In this document: piece after piece, positions 1 to 8,404 of the stretch
Layout: each line of letters begins with the position of its first letter
Numbering within the stretch: the stretch's first letter is position 1
Origin: JAJPHW01 sp963799065
GTDB lineage: Bacteria; Acidobacteriota; Terriglobia; Terriglobales; Acidobacteriaceae
Direction of reading: 5' to 3'
Length of the DNA: 64,000 nucleotides
NCBI GenBank assembly: GCA_963799065.1
Contig: CAWCVJ010000003.1
Location: 1,054,001-1,118,000 of the forward strand
The notes under the pieces: generated by a model
Databases searched by the model: none
What the model was told of the DNA's origin: nothing
Seen by the model: only the letters and a program-made list of their open reading frames with translations
Made by a program: the position numbers and the translations under genes

Positions 1-87
1 GGCTACCTGGCAGGCTTGGATCGTACGGTTGACAAGGTGTGAATAAGCGGGATCCGGGCTCGCCCCCTTCATGCTGGCCGTGCTCAT
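1..87 (-). CDS. Possible start of an unknown gene, cut by the window edge
   Basis: An ATG at 87 on the minus strand opens a frame that stays open to the window edge (29 codons). A GAGGT sequence lies eight bases before it, a good ribosome-binding spacing. It lies downstream of the PhoR-like kinase on the same strand. The visible residues (MSTASMKGASPDPAYSHL...) match no family I recognise. Phosphate-transport genes often follow phoBR, but nothing here shows that. It could be chance. Confidence 0.3.
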   Translation of the reverse strand, partial: MSTASMKGASPDPAYSHLVNRTIQACQVA

Positions 88-258
88 GAGCGGCACCTCG
101 ACAGGACGTAACGGGCGCGCAATTTCCACCGGCAATGCCCGACGGCGGCGAATATGGAAAGCCACACTCGCAGAATAGAACGCTACCGTACCCTTTTGGT
201 TACAGGGATGTGAAAGAAGAGTGAATTTTCCCGCATTTATCGGACCCAAGCGCCTGCC

Positions 259-2001
259 CTACACCAGGCTTTTGATCGGAATCTGTTCGAATGATAACGG
301 GAGAGTAAATATAAAAGTCGAACCATGATTGAGTTCGCTCTCGGCGCGAATGCTGCCCCCATGGGCCAAAACGATGTGCTTAGCGATTGCCAGCCCCAGG
401 CCCGTGCCTCCCGATTCACGCGATCTCGCCTTGTCGACCCGATAGAATCGTTCGAAAAGGCGGGGCAAATGCTCCGAGGGAATCCCCGGCCCAAAGTCTT
501 GAACATAAAACTCGACGCCGTTAGCCAGCTCCCGCGATCCTAATACAATTCGTCCGGTCGAGGCCGCATATTTCAACGCGTTGTCGATCAGGTTGGAAAA
601 CACCTGATGAATCGCCTCGACGTCGGCGGTCACTGCCAATGAGGCGAACTCTTGCACTTCAAATTCGATACCCTGCGCCTTGGCGATGGTCCGGAAGCTG
701 AGGACAGCCTCCCGCAGCAACTCCTCGGGAAGCACCGATTGCAGGCTAAAGCGCTGTTCCCCCGATTCCACCCGCGCCAGGGTGAGCAAGTCTTCCGTAA
801 GCCGTGACATGCGGGTCGCGTTCTTTCGGATGATTTCCAGAAAATCGCGGGAGTGGCTGTCCTCCGCAGCGGCCGAATCCAGAAGCGTTTCTGTATAGCC
901 TTGAATCGAGGTCAGCGGCGTTCGCAATTCGTGGGAGACATTGGCGATGAAGTCGCGGCGCGTCTTTTCCACGCGCTCGGTCTCCGTTAAGTCGCGCAAA
1001 ACCGCCACTGCGCCGCCGCCTGGCATGGGAGCCGCCGTGACCTCAAATGCTCGAAAGGGCGCGACCGAAGTGGCGCGGGAGGTGGCGACGGTCCGTGCCT
1101 CCGTGGCGTTGCGCACCACCCGCAAAAAATCGGGATCGCGGATTGTTTCCACGACCAGCGACTGCACTCGCGCGCGCCGTGGCGCCAGGCGCTCCATCGC
1201 TTGATTGGCCCACAACACACGCTCTTCGTGATCGACCGCAATGACGGCATCTTGCATCGAATTCAGAAGCGTTTCCAGTTGCCGCTGGCTGGTCTTCAGA
1301 GCCTCGAAGTTTTTTTGGAAGTTTCGCGCGGTCTTGTCCAGTGCCGCCGCCACCTGCCCGATGTCATCCTTCGAAGTTTCTGCGATCCGCGCCGTCAAGT
1401 CGCCCTGCGCGATGGTTTCTGCAAACTTCACAATCCGCTTGAGCCGGCCTGAGATCGACTGCGCCGCTCCCGCCGCCAGAATCAGTGCTACGGGAAACGC
1501 CAGCGCGGAACCCCGCAACAAGTGTCGTTCGATGGACGCCGTGCTGGACTCGACGTCCGCCAGGGAATAGGCTAACCGCACCGCCCCGCCGTGGATCGGC
1601 GCCGCCATGTAAAGAAATGGTGTATGAACGGAAGGGCTTGGTCGCCGCTCGATCCCCATCCCACCTTGCAATGCCGTCACAAACTCCGGACTGCGAGACG
1701 AGTTCTCAATTTCTCCCGGCGCGGTCTCGGAATCTGCCAGCACTCTGCCGCTGGCATCGATGACTGTGGCACGGGCTCCCGCCGCCTGGCCCTCCTGCCT
1801 GACGATCTCCTGGAGACTTTCGTCGTGAGAAGCGTTCACCCGGTTGGCGAACATCACCGTCTTTTGTTGCAGGCTGCGCTCAATCTCTTGCGTAAGCGAA
1901 TCCTTCCACGCTTTGCGGATGGAGAAATCGAGTATCAACGTCGCCCCCACGATGACCACGGCGAACGCCAGCAACAGTTTGAAGAAAATTCGGTTTCTCA
2001 C
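259..2001 (-). CDS. phoR: PhoR-type sensor histidine kinase
   Basis: Membrane sensor kinase that would autophosphorylate on His and pass phosphate to the response regulator just upstream. From the chosen GTG start (580 aa): a membrane segment near residues 5-25, an extracytoplasmic sensor region, a second membrane segment near 170, a HAMP linker (AETIAQGDLTARI), a PAS-like region, HisKA with the phosphoacceptor in FIANVSHELRTPL (His about 357), then the HATPase N box (NLIDNALKY) and G boxes (DFGPGIP, GGTGLGLAI). The frame is open upstream to 2109, but that part overlaps the regulator gene. The GTG at 2001, eight bases past the regulator stop, puts a normal membrane anchor at the N-terminus. 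The pair is clearly an operon. The phosphate assignment rests on family resemblance only. Confidence 0.9.
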   Translation of the reverse strand: MRNRIFFKLLLAFAVVIVGATLILDFSIRKAWKDSLTQEIERSLQQKTVMFANRVNASHDESLQEIVRQEGQAAGARATVIDASGRVLADSETAPGEIENSSRSPEFVTALQGGMGIERRPSPSVHTPFLYMAAPIHGGAVRLAYSLADVESSTASIERHLLRGSALAFPVALILAAGAAQSISGRLKRIVKFAETIAQGDLTARIAETSKDDIGQVAAALDKTARNFQKNFEALKTSQRQLETLLNSMQDAVIAVDHEERVLWANQAMERLAPRRARVQSLVVETIRDPDFLRVVRNATEARTVATSRATSVAPFRAFEVTAAPMPGGGAVAVLRDLTETERVEKTRRDFIANVSHELRTPLTSIQGYTETLLDSAAAEDSHSRDFLEIIRKNATRMSRLTEDLLTLARVESGEQRFSLQSVLPEELLREAVLSFRTIAKAQGIEFEVQEFASLAVTADVEAIHQVFSNLIDNALKYAASTGRIVLGSRELANGVEFYVQDFGPGIPSEHLPRLFERFYRVDKARSRESGGTGLGLAIAKHIVLAHGGSIRAESELNHGSTFIFTLPLSFEQIPIKSLV

Positions 2002-2008
2002 TTCTTTC

Positions 2009-2701
2009 TCACTTGGGCGCTTCGAAGCGGTACCCGGCGCCGCGCACGGTCCTGAGGTAGCGTGGGTTTTCCGGGTCCGGTTCAATCTTTTCGCGAATCC
2101 GCCGCACATAAACGTCCACCGATCGCGGGGTCACGTAAGCGGTATCCCGCCACACCGAATCCAGAAGCTGATCCCGCGTGAACACCCGGCCCATGTGGCG
2201 AATGAAATAGTCCAGCAGGCGAAACTCGGTCGCCGTCGTCGAGACCACATTCCCGTTGACCGTAAGCGTCATCGCGCCGGGATCGATTTCGATCTCGCCC
2301 ACGCGCGACGGCGTATTCGACAAAGGACGCTCAAAACGCCGCAACACCGCCTTGACTCGCGCCACCAGTTCACGCGGACTAAAAGGCTTCACAATGTAAT
2401 CGTCCGCGCCCAGCTCGAGTCCCAAAATGCGGTCCGCCTCGCCGCTCTTTGCCGTAAGAAAGATCACCGGGATGGCGGCCAGCGACTGCGTCCGCCGTAT
2501 CTGCCGGCACAGTTCCAATCCATCCTTGCCGGGAACCATGATGTCGAGCACAAACAGCGAAGGCTTCTGCCGCTCCGACTCGAAAATGACCGTGCTGCCC
2601 GAAGGATAAACTTTGATGGCATAGCCGGCGCCCTCCAAATGATGGCGTACCAGCCGCGAAATGTCGGGATCGTCCTCAACTACCGTTATGCTGGTTTTCA
2701 C
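2009..2701 (-). CDS. phoB: PhoB/OmpR-family response regulator
   Basis: Two-domain transcription regulator, partner of the kinase downstream. Receiver domain residues 1-120: acidic pocket in VVEDDPD, phospho-acceptor Asp53 (VLDIMVPG), Thr83 (FLTAKSG) and Lys105 (DYIVKPF). The C-terminal winged-helix domain includes RDQLLDSVW and the recognition region VDVYVRRIREKIE, and ends in GYRFEAPK, all typical of the OmpR/PhoB class. GTG at 2701 gives a normal N-terminus (VKTSITVVEDD); another GTG at 2734 would add eleven residues. Neither has a strong ribosome-binding site. Confidence 0.9.
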   Translation of the reverse strand: MKTSITVVEDDPDISRLVRHHLEGAGYAIKVYPSGSTVIFESERQKPSLFVLDIMVPGKDGLELCRQIRRTQSLAAIPVIFLTAKSGEADRILGLELGADDYIVKPFSPRELVARVKAVLRRFERPLSNTPSRVGEIEIDPGAMTLTVNGNVVSTTATEFRLLDYFIRHMGRVFTRDQLLDSVWRDTAYVTPRSVDVYVRRIREKIEPDPENPRYLRTVRGAGYRFEAPK

Positions 2702-2877
2702 AAACGTATTGTAGCCGTCGACGGGCCGGAGCACCTAAGTTTTCGCCGTACTTTTTCCCGGCTCTGCGATCGCATCCGGACAATCGCTCGATCCCATTCC
2801 CTTGCTCGGTCATCTTATACAACCACGAGGCTGCAAACACCGTTGCCCGTTCACTAACAAACGATGAGGAGAGTTAC

Positions 2878-3762
2878 ATGCGCGTCTTTCTAACCGGTGC
2901 GACAGGTTTTATCGGTTCCGCTATTATTCCTGAGTTAATTAACGCAGGCCATCAAGTGCTGGGCCTGGCGCGCTCCGACGCCGGCGCTAAGAAGATTGCC
3001 GCCGCGGGTGCCGAGGTGCATCGAGGCGATCTGGAAGACCTCGAAAGCGTGCGCAGCGGAGCAGCCGCCTCGGAGGGCGTGATTCACTGCGGCTTTGTCC
3101 ACGACTTCTCGCGGTTCCAGGAAGTATGCGAGATCGACCGGCGCGCCATCGAGACCATCGGCTCCGCGCTCGGTTCGGATAAACCACTGATTGTCAGCTC
3201 CGGGATCGGCCCTTGGGCGCCAGGCCGCCCCACGACGGAAAACGATAATCCCCCGGCGAAGTCTCCGCTGCCTCGCGTCTCGGAAGAGACCGCCATGTCC
3301 CTGCACGCCAAGGGAGTCAAAGCAGCCGTCATGCGCCTTCCGCAAGTGCATGATCCAGTCAAGCAAGGCCTCGTGACCTACCTGATCGCCATTGCCCGCC
3401 AGAAGGGAGTCTCCGCGTATGTCGACGAGGGACTGAATCGCTGGCCCGCGGTCCACGTGCTCGATTGCGCCCGTCTCTACCGGCTCGCTATGGAGAAGCA
3501 CGAGTCCGGAGCCAAGTATCACGCCGTCGGCGAAGAGGGCGTACGGCTCCGCGAAATCGCCGAAGCCATCGGTCGCGGCCTGAAGATTCCCGTCATCAGC
3601 AAAACGCGCGAAGAAGCAGCCGAGCATTTTGGCTTCCTCGCCTACTTCATGGGCGCCGACCCCGCAGCCTCCAGCGCGATCACGCAGCAACGGCTGGGAT
3701 GGCGTCCCACCGGACCCGGAATGATCGCCGATCTCGACCGCATGAACTACTCCGAGAGCTGA
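2878..3762 (+). CDS. NAD(P)-dependent epimerase/dehydratase-like SDR protein
   Basis: Atypical short-chain dehydrogenase/reductase, 294 aa, divergent from the phoBR pair. The Rossmann motif GATGFIG sits at residues 7-13. The fold continues with an Asp-containing second strand (HRGDLED) and a C-terminal part like that of the NAD-dependent epimerase family (ALFVHVLD-type region, WPAVHVLDCARLY). It has no obvious YxxxK at the classical spacing, which fits the atypical 'SDR5/YeeZ-like' group. Ribosome-binding site GAGGAGAG lies seven bases before the ATG. The substrate cannot be told from sequence. A REP hairpin follows immediately. Confidence 0.85.
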   Translation: MRVFLTGATGFIGSAIIPELINAGHQVLGLARSDAGAKKIAAAGAEVHRGDLEDLESVRSGAAASEGVIHCGFVHDFSRFQEVCEIDRRAIETIGSALGSDKPLIVSSGIGPWAPGRPTTENDNPPAKSPLPRVSEETAMSLHAKGVKAAVMRLPQVHDPVKQGLVTYLIAIARQKGVSAYVDEGLNRWPAVHVLDCARLYRLAMEKHESGAKYHAVGEEGVRLREIAEAIGRGLKIPVISKTREEAAEHFGFLAYFMGADPAASSAITQQRLGWRPTGPGMIADLDRMNYSES

Positions 3763-3778
3763 ATGGATTGCTTCGGGT

Positions 3779-3814
3779 GCCCCAGCCTTGCGTGTTTTGT
3801 GCGCAGGCTGGGGC
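3779..3814. repeat. REP-type hairpin, family 2 (GCCCCAGCCT)
   Basis: Inverted repeat with arms GCCCCAGCC...GGCTGGGGC around a short loop, directly after the SDR gene. Related hairpins occur at 12712-12745 and 43505-43542, all followed by a TTGA or CTGA-like tail. It may also act as a transcription terminator for the SDR gene, though no U tract follows. Confidence 0.6.
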
Positions 3815-4086
3815 TTCTGACCGTTCACTAAATAAAATTCCAAAACGGCCGGGTGGCCCTTGATAAGAACGAAGGCGTTGTCAAGGCACACTTATTCCGG
3901 CGGCGTTTTTAACGCCGTGTGGTTTGCCAGAGAGGTTGAGGACCAAGGCTCTGGAACATCTCACTGCGAATCACTCCCGGTGGACTTTCGTTCCACCAAC
4001 CATCGATTCGGCCTAAACATCAACCATGATTCTTCTATGCGAACATCCCGTCGTTACGGGATGCGAGAGCGCCCAATCAATCTCTC
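3815..4086. other. Gene-free stretch between repeats
   Basis: I see no convincing gene. It holds two small hairpins: GGCGTTTTTAACGCC near 3902-3917 and CATCCCGT/ACGGGATG at 4044-4063. The first 40 bases after the family 2 hairpin (AATTCCAAAACGG) resemble the sequence that follows the same hairpin near 12770, so the repeat unit may extend beyond the stem. Confidence 0.5.
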
Positions 4087-4343
4087 GGCGGGTGATCCAC
4101 TTTACGCTCTTTGTAAAGGTGGGCATTCATGCTGCCTGCGGCGGAAGCTTTATTTTGATCTCGCGCTGCTGATTCAGTTTCACCGCGCCCTCTTCCCCGA
4201 AAGAGTAACTCGGATAGCTACTCCAGCGCCACTGCTCGGGCTCTGGACACTTGCGCGCACTAGCCTCTTGCCAGATCAAAAACTGTGACAAATGGCCCCG
4301 CACTCCCCACCTTTACAAAGGGCGTAAAGGTGGGCCACCCGCC
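4087..4343 (-). mobile_element. REP-bounded RAYT-tail element, copy A
   Basis: A 257-bp unit bounded by inverted ends GGCGGGTG...CCACCCGCC, each next to a hairpin with arms CCCACCTTTAC/GTAAAGGTGGG (the left arm has lost bases). On the minus strand the interior encodes the C-terminal tail of a REP-associated tyrosine transposase (PEQWRWSSY, FGEEGAVKLN), but the catalytic HUH and Tyr regions are absent. It is almost identical to copy C (6629-6877). It looks like a non-autonomous miniature element that would depend on a full RAYT elsewhere. Confidence 0.7.
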
Positions 4344-4501
4344 AGCCGGATCTGTTCCGCCTCGTGCCGGCTCCGTGCCAGTTCAGCGGCATCGCGCCGG
4401 TCGAGAGTGTCGGGGATGCCCTGAGTCGACATAATCTTTAAGGTTAATCCGTCGCATTTGGCTTCCACGTTAAAAGTTGTTGAATTCCTGCGCGACCCGT
4501 C

Positions 4502-5080
4502 CTAAGCCAGCGCCTCAAACGCCGCAACGATCACATCTTCAGTCATCAGCTCCGGCGTTTGGAAATAAGTGAAGAGCACTCCTGTGATCAGCGCGTCCAG
4601 TACGCGGACGAACCTTTCCGCAGGCATGGGCAGCGTCTTCTCTGGCACGATCTTAACCAACTCCTTCGCCATGCGCCGATAGATGATTGCATTCTGTTGC
4701 GTCATGCGAACGCGCATCGGCTCATGCGTCAGCGTATACAACTGAAACGCCGCTGCGGCGCCAGCTTGACCACGACGCGCCAGCGCCTCCTGCGCCACGG
4801 TCTTCCCCAGAATGCGCATCTGCTGTTTAAGGCTTGCACCCGGCTTGAAAGGAGGAACAATCGGCTTCCAGCGCGACCCGATCAAAGCAAGAAACAGCTC
4901 TTCTTTGTTCTTGAAGTTGCCATAGACGGCCCCTCGAGTCATGCCCGCGCGCGCGGCGATTTCCTCGAGCGATGCCCGCTCGTACCCCTTCTCGCCAATC
5001 ACCGCCGCCGCCGCTTCGACTAATGCCGATCGAGTGCGCGCCCGCTTGCCGCCTTTTTCGCCTGTGCTTTTCTTGGTCAT
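4502..5080 (-). CDS. TetR-family transcriptional regulator
   Basis: 192-aa regulator. The N-terminal helix-turn-helix (ASLEEIAARAGMTRGAVYG, then NFKNKEELF) is the standard TetR DNA-binding signature at about residues 33-62. The remaining all-helical part is the ligand-binding/dimer domain and is not assignable to a ligand. ATG at 5080 (MTKKSTG) was preferred over the longer frame to 5143, which would run into the divergent gene. It is transcribed away from the alpha/beta hydrolase across a 55-bp gap holding a palindrome, so it probably represses itself and that hydrolase. Confidence 0.88.
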   Translation of the reverse strand: MTKKSTGEKGGKRARTRSALVEAAAAVIGEKGYERASLEEIAARAGMTRGAVYGNFKNKEELFLALIGSRWKPIVPPFKPGASLKQQMRILGKTVAQEALARRGQAGAAAAFQLYTLTHEPMRVRMTQQNAIIYRRMAKELVKIVPEKTLPMPAERFVRVLDALITGVLFTYFQTPELMTEDVIVAAFEALA

Positions 5081-5110
5081 TGATTTACTTAATATACAAG
5101 ATTGCATTTT

Positions 5111-5124
5111 ATACATTAGTGTAT
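5111..5124. promoter_or_regulatory. Candidate TetR operator
   Basis: ATACATTAGTGTAT is a 14-bp near-perfect palindrome (12 of 14 positions symmetric). It lies in the AT-rich gap between the TetR gene (ATG 5080) and the divergent hydrolase (ATG 5136), 11 bases before the hydrolase start. Position and symmetry suit a TetR dimer site. No binding data. Confidence 0.5.
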
Positions 5125-5135
5125 TATTTTGGAGT

Positions 5136-6095
5136 ATGCTCACCCATTGGCAAGGGGCTCTGGCAATCGCCGCCCTCCTCGGAATCTCGTTACTAGCGGC
5201 GGGCTACGTCTACGAGCGCGTCGGCGAACGCCGGGACGCTCTCCGCAATCCCGCACCGGGACGCCTCATCTCCGTCGGCGATCACCGGCTCCATCTGCTC
5301 TGTAGAGGCAGCGTCGGCCCCACGGTCGTCATCGAGCAGGGTGCCGGCGAGCCCGCCCGCTTGTGGTGGACGATTCAGGATCAGGTCGCGGAGTTCGCCA
5401 GCGTCTGCACCTACGACCGCGCCGGATACGGCTGGAGCGAGCCCGCCGCCCCCGGTCGCACCATCGAGCAGCGCGCCCTAGAGTTGCATACGCTGCTCGC
5501 GAACTCTGGCCTTGAAGCGCCCTACATTCTCGTGGCGCACTCCTACGGCGGCATGATCGTGCGCTCCTTCGCCCGCACCTATCCCGATCAGACCGCGGGC
5601 CTTGTGCTCGTAGACACGCCCGACAACGCCACCATGTATCAGCCCGACACACTCAAGTTTTACGGCCGCTTTCGCTACGTGAGTAGCGTCATCGAAACGG
5701 CAGCTCGCTTCGGATTGCTGCGCTTGCTCAATAATTGGGTCCGTCTGGACGGTTACGGCTTCCCTTTTGTGCGCCCCGGCGAATATGCAGCGGGCGCTGA
5801 CGACGTGGCTTCGATTCTTACGGCGGACGCCTTCATTCGGAAACCGCTTACTCCGGGGATTTTCGGCGACATGCCGATTGCAGTCCTCACCCACGGACAG
5901 CCGTTTCCCGGCCCGTTCGCCGTCCTCGAAAATGACTGGAGCGAAGGCCAGACTCGGCTCGCCGCCATGTCAAGCAACAGTTATCTGGAGGTCGCGAAGA
6001 ACAGCAATCACATGATCAATCACGACGAACCCGCGCTCGTGGTGGAGGCCATTCGGCGGGTTCACTCCGCCGCCAGAAATCACACGCCAGTGTAG
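5136..6095 (+). CDS. Alpha/beta-fold hydrolase
   Basis: 319-aa hydrolase with an N-terminal hydrophobic segment (residues 8-24), so it may be membrane anchored. Nucleophile elbow AHSYGG gives catalytic Ser136; the strand-turn LVLVDTPD gives a conserved Asp160 and SNHMINHDEP supplies the catalytic His at about 292. The sequence resembles proline iminopeptidase/haloalkane dehalogenase-like esterases, but the substrate is unknown. ATG at 5136 is chosen because GGAG precedes it and upstream codons overlap the TetR gene. The gap is shared with the TetR regulator, suggesting a ligand-induced pair. Confidence 0.85.
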   Translation: MLTHWQGALAIAALLGISLLAAGYVYERVGERRDALRNPAPGRLISVGDHRLHLLCRGSVGPTVVIEQGAGEPARLWWTIQDQVAEFASVCTYDRAGYGWSEPAAPGRTIEQRALELHTLLANSGLEAPYILVAHSYGGMIVRSFARTYPDQTAGLVLVDTPDNATMYQPDTLKFYGRFRYVSSVIETAARFGLLRLLNNWVRLDGYGFPFVRPGEYAAGADDVASILTADAFIRKPLTPGIFGDMPIAVLTHGQPFPGPFAVLENDWSEGQTRLAAMSSNSYLEVAKNSNHMINHDEPALVVEAIRRVHSAARNHTPV

Positions 6096-6409
6096 GTGCG
6101 AGCCTCCACGTTCGTGCAGCCACGACAGAGAATGCTTCAGAAAAAGCCCTAGGAACCAGAACGGCGGAAATACGCCAGCAGCAAAACCGCAGGCACAATA
6201 AGCAACCGCAGCGGAAGCATCAACAGCGCAGTCAGGCACCCATGGGTCGCTGCAACTCTAAAAGAGGGACGGATCGTCATGGTCTCTACTACTGAACATT
6301 ATCATCATCATTATGACTGAGCCCCAAAAAATGGCTACGCCCATGATTCGCTCCATTGGAATTCTCACCGTTCAACTCGCGCCCTGTGTTTTTCTCATCC
6401 TCATGGGCG
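6096..6409. other. Gene-free stretch before the RAYT-tail repeats
   Basis: No supported gene. A short frame from ATG 6313 (MTEPQKMATPMIRSIG...) encodes a hydrophobic stretch and then runs into repeat copy B; it could be the start of a small membrane protein truncated by the insertion, but it lacks a clear ribosome-binding site. Confidence 0.4.
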
Positions 6410-6657
6410 GGCGGGTGGCCCACCTTTACGCTCTTTGTAAAGGTGGGCATTCATGCTGCCTGCGGCGGAAGCTTTATTTTGATCTCGCGCTGCTGATTCA
6501 GTTTCACCGCGCCCTCTTCCCCGAAAGAGTAACTCGGATAGCTACTCCAGCGCCACTGCTCGGGCTCTGGACACTTGCGCGCACTAGCCTCTTGCCAGAT
6601 CAAAAGCTGTGACGAATGGCCGCGCACTCCCACCTTTACAAAAAACGTAAAGGTGGG
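6410..6657 (-). mobile_element. REP-bounded RAYT-tail element, copy B
   Basis: Starts with GGCGGGTGGCC and a perfect hairpin CCCACCTTTAC..GTAAAGGTGGG, ends with the hairpin at 6629-6657 that it shares with copy C. The minus-strand interior reads as the last ~55 residues of a RAYT transposase (PEQWRWSSYPSYSFGEEG, then a stop at 6451). Only the tail of the transposase is kept, so the unit cannot encode its own mobility. Confidence 0.7.
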
Positions 6658-6877
6658 CATTCATGCTGCCTGCGGCGGAAGCTTTATTTTGATCTCGCGC
6701 TGCTGATTTAGTTTCACCGCGCCCTCTTCCCCGAAAGAGTAACTCGGATAGCTACTCCAGCGCCACTGCTCGGGCTCTGGACACTTGCGCGCACTAGCCT
6801 CTTGCCAGATCAAAAACTGTGACAAATGGCCCCGCACTCCCCACCTTTACAAAGGGCGTAAAGGTGGGCCACCCGCC
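6629..6877 (-). mobile_element. REP-bounded RAYT-tail element, copy C
   Basis: Head-to-tail with copy B; the two share the central hairpin (6629-6657). It ends in the hairpin 6840-6868 and the inverted end CCACCCGCC. The interior is nearly identical to copy A, closer than to its neighbour B, so the tandem did not arise by simple recent duplication of B. Confidence 0.7.
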
Positions 6878-7057
6878 AATCTTTTTTGAGTGGGATTAAG
6901 TGATGCAACTTGACCTGCAAAAACGTCGGTCATGCTCACGAAGTTCTCGTCGGTGATCCGCTCAACGGACGAGAGGCGCGTTTATCATTACCAACAGAGG
7001 GAGCGCCTGCGGCTGCTACTTCGCCATTTGAGATCCTTGTAGAGGGGAAAGGTCACA

Positions 7058-7426
7058 ATGTCTTTCGCGCTAAACCGGCTGATTCTTTATGCTCGGGACG
7101 TAGAGGGGACGGTTGCTTTCTACGAAAAGCATTTTGGGTTCAAAGTGCTTCGTCTCCCCGGTGACAAAATCGTTGAGCTGGTGGCACAGAGTGGCGGAGC
7201 AAATCTAATGATTCATGCCGCCGCAAAGGGAGTGAAGACCGGACAGGTTACCGTGAAACTGGTGTTTGACGTCGAAGACGTCTCTGGCTTCTGCGAGAGG
7301 AGTGCCCGCGACGGGCTTGTTTTTAGCTCCCCCCATCCGGCAAACGGATATTGCTATGCGAACGCCAAAGACCCTTGCGGAAATAACATCCAAGTGACGA
7401 GCCGCGCGTTCTGCAAGGCTGATTAG
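7058..7426 (+). CDS. VOC (glyoxalase/bleomycin-resistance) family protein
   Basis: 122-aa single-domain vicinal-oxygen-chelate protein. It shows the two beta-alpha-beta-beta halves: LNRLILYARDVEGTVAFYEKHFGF at the start and DVEDVSGFCERSARDG in the middle, ending with YCYANAKDPCGNNIQVT where the DPxGN motif is typical. Such proteins bind a metal and act as isomerases, dioxygenases or drug-binding proteins; the function here cannot be chosen. GGGGAAAGG precedes the ATG. It stands alone between repeat elements and shows no operon partner. Confidence 0.85.
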   Translation: MSFALNRLILYARDVEGTVAFYEKHFGFKVLRLPGDKIVELVAQSGGANLMIHAAAKGVKTGQVTVKLVFDVEDVSGFCERSARDGLVFSSPHPANGYCYANAKDPCGNNIQVTSRAFCKAD

Positions 7427-7807
7427 TAATCAGCATCTCCATTCTTATACTTACGCTTGAGGGATTTCCCGATGTTATCGGCCGCCTTGCCCAGCCCTCC
7501 ATAGTGGAGTCTGCTAGCTCCATGTAGGTAGTGGCTCACCAGTTGGCCATAGGTAATGATATGTCGGCTTAGCGTCAGCGATCTTCAACTGACGATCAGC
7601 GATCTTCAACTGACGAGACGAGCGTTTATTGATACTAGCCTGGAGCCTTTCCCAAATCGCACGATTGTCGCTGAGCATAGAAGAGCGGAGCTAGTAGGGA
7701 AAGAAAAAAAATCTGGCGGCTGTGAGGCGCTGATTGATGGCAATTCTTCCCCGTTCACGACGGCGAACTGTCATGAACGAGGAAGAAACGATTCGCCGTG
7801 GGACGCT
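7427..7807. other. Gene-free stretch with small repeats
   Basis: No supported gene. It holds a perfect 21-bp tandem repeat (7575-7616) and one copy of a dispersed repeat that starts AATGATATGTCGGCTT (7555-7570). Confidence 0.5.
7575..7616. repeat. Perfect tandem repeat, two 21-bp units
   Basis: Two identical adjacent 21-bp units that contain GCGATCTTCAACTGACGA. Each unit has an internal imperfect dyad (TCAGCGATC/ACTGACGA). It lies directly after the AATGATATGTCGGCTT repeat. Confidence 0.7.
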
Positions 7808-8404
7808 CTACCGCGCGATTGTTTTGGCAATCGATCCAAGATCGATGATCTGCGTCGCGTAAGGTCGGAGTTCCTCGCTAATGGAGTCCAAGCTACCGAT
7901 CAAGTAAAGCGAGACGTTCTCGTTCTCAACGAGATGTTGAACTGGCTCGTAGAAGTCGCCATCGCCAGCCGCTAAGAACAGCTTGCGCCATCCCTGTTTT
8001 GAGAAAGACCGCATCATGTGAAAGACGAGCCCAACGTCAACACCCTTTTGTTGAGGAAGCTCGTACTGCACTTTTGTCGTGGGATGGACTACAGCATCCC
8101 CTCCCATTGTCTTTGGCCAGAAAAGTTGACGCTTCTGAAGCCAGTACAGCTTTACTCGAAGGCCAGGGCCATTTGGCGGAGGAAACGCAAGTGCGTTATG
8201 GAACGCGTTCTGTTTTGCTGTTGGAGGTTCTGGGTCGGCACCAAAATAGTAAGCGTCACCGATTGTTTCGTTCGTCGCAGTATCGAGGAAGTTTTGCTCG
8301 ATGTATCTGCGGAGGAGCAGGTAGTCCAGTTTCTGGTTCGGAAGCTTTAGACCCATCCAAAGCTTGCTTAAGTACGCGCCGTCGACAAACCATGAAGCAC
8401 TCAT
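7808..8404 (-). CDS. NYN-domain (LabA/DUF88-like) putative ribonuclease
   Basis: 198-aa PIN-like NYN protein. Acidic catalytic residues are visible in FVDGAYL (Asp8), KGVDVGL and AAGDGDFYEPV. The order and spacing match the NYN/LabA family of metal-dependent RNases. The C-terminus (ISEELRPYATQIIDL) also fits that family. AAGGAAAT precedes the ATG. No toxin-antitoxin or operon partner is adjacent, and the gene is flanked by copies of a dispersed repeat (7555-7570 and 8648-8663), so it may have arrived as a small cassette. The RNA target is unknown. Confidence 0.8.
   Translation of the reverse strand: MSASWFVDGAYLSKLWMGLKLPNQKLDYLLLRRYIEQNFLDTATNETIGDAYYFGADPEPPTAKQNAFHNALAFPPPNGPGLRVKLYWLQKRQLFWPKTMGGDAVVHPTTKVQYELPQQKGVDVGLVFHMMRSFSKQGWRKLFLAAGDGDFYEPVQHLVENENVSLYLIGSLDSISEELRPYATQIIDLGSIAKTIAR

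Noticed and set aside
1844..2857. Plus-strand frame (337 aa) opposite the phoBR pair
   Set aside because: Covers two clear genes on the other strand and lacks a family match.
4344..4501. Minus-strand sequence reading MSTQGIPDTLDRRDAAELARS next to repeat copy A
   Set aside because: Could be the start of a gene cut by the repeat, but it is too short and has no family match.
6313..6612. Plus-strand frame running through repeat copy B
   Set aside because: Most of it lies in the repeat, where the meaningful reading is the minus-strand transposase tail; the first part is kept only as a note.
7556..7975. Plus-strand frame (139 aa) overlapping the NYN gene
   Set aside because: It starts in a tandem repeat and overlaps the NYN coding sequence on the other strand.
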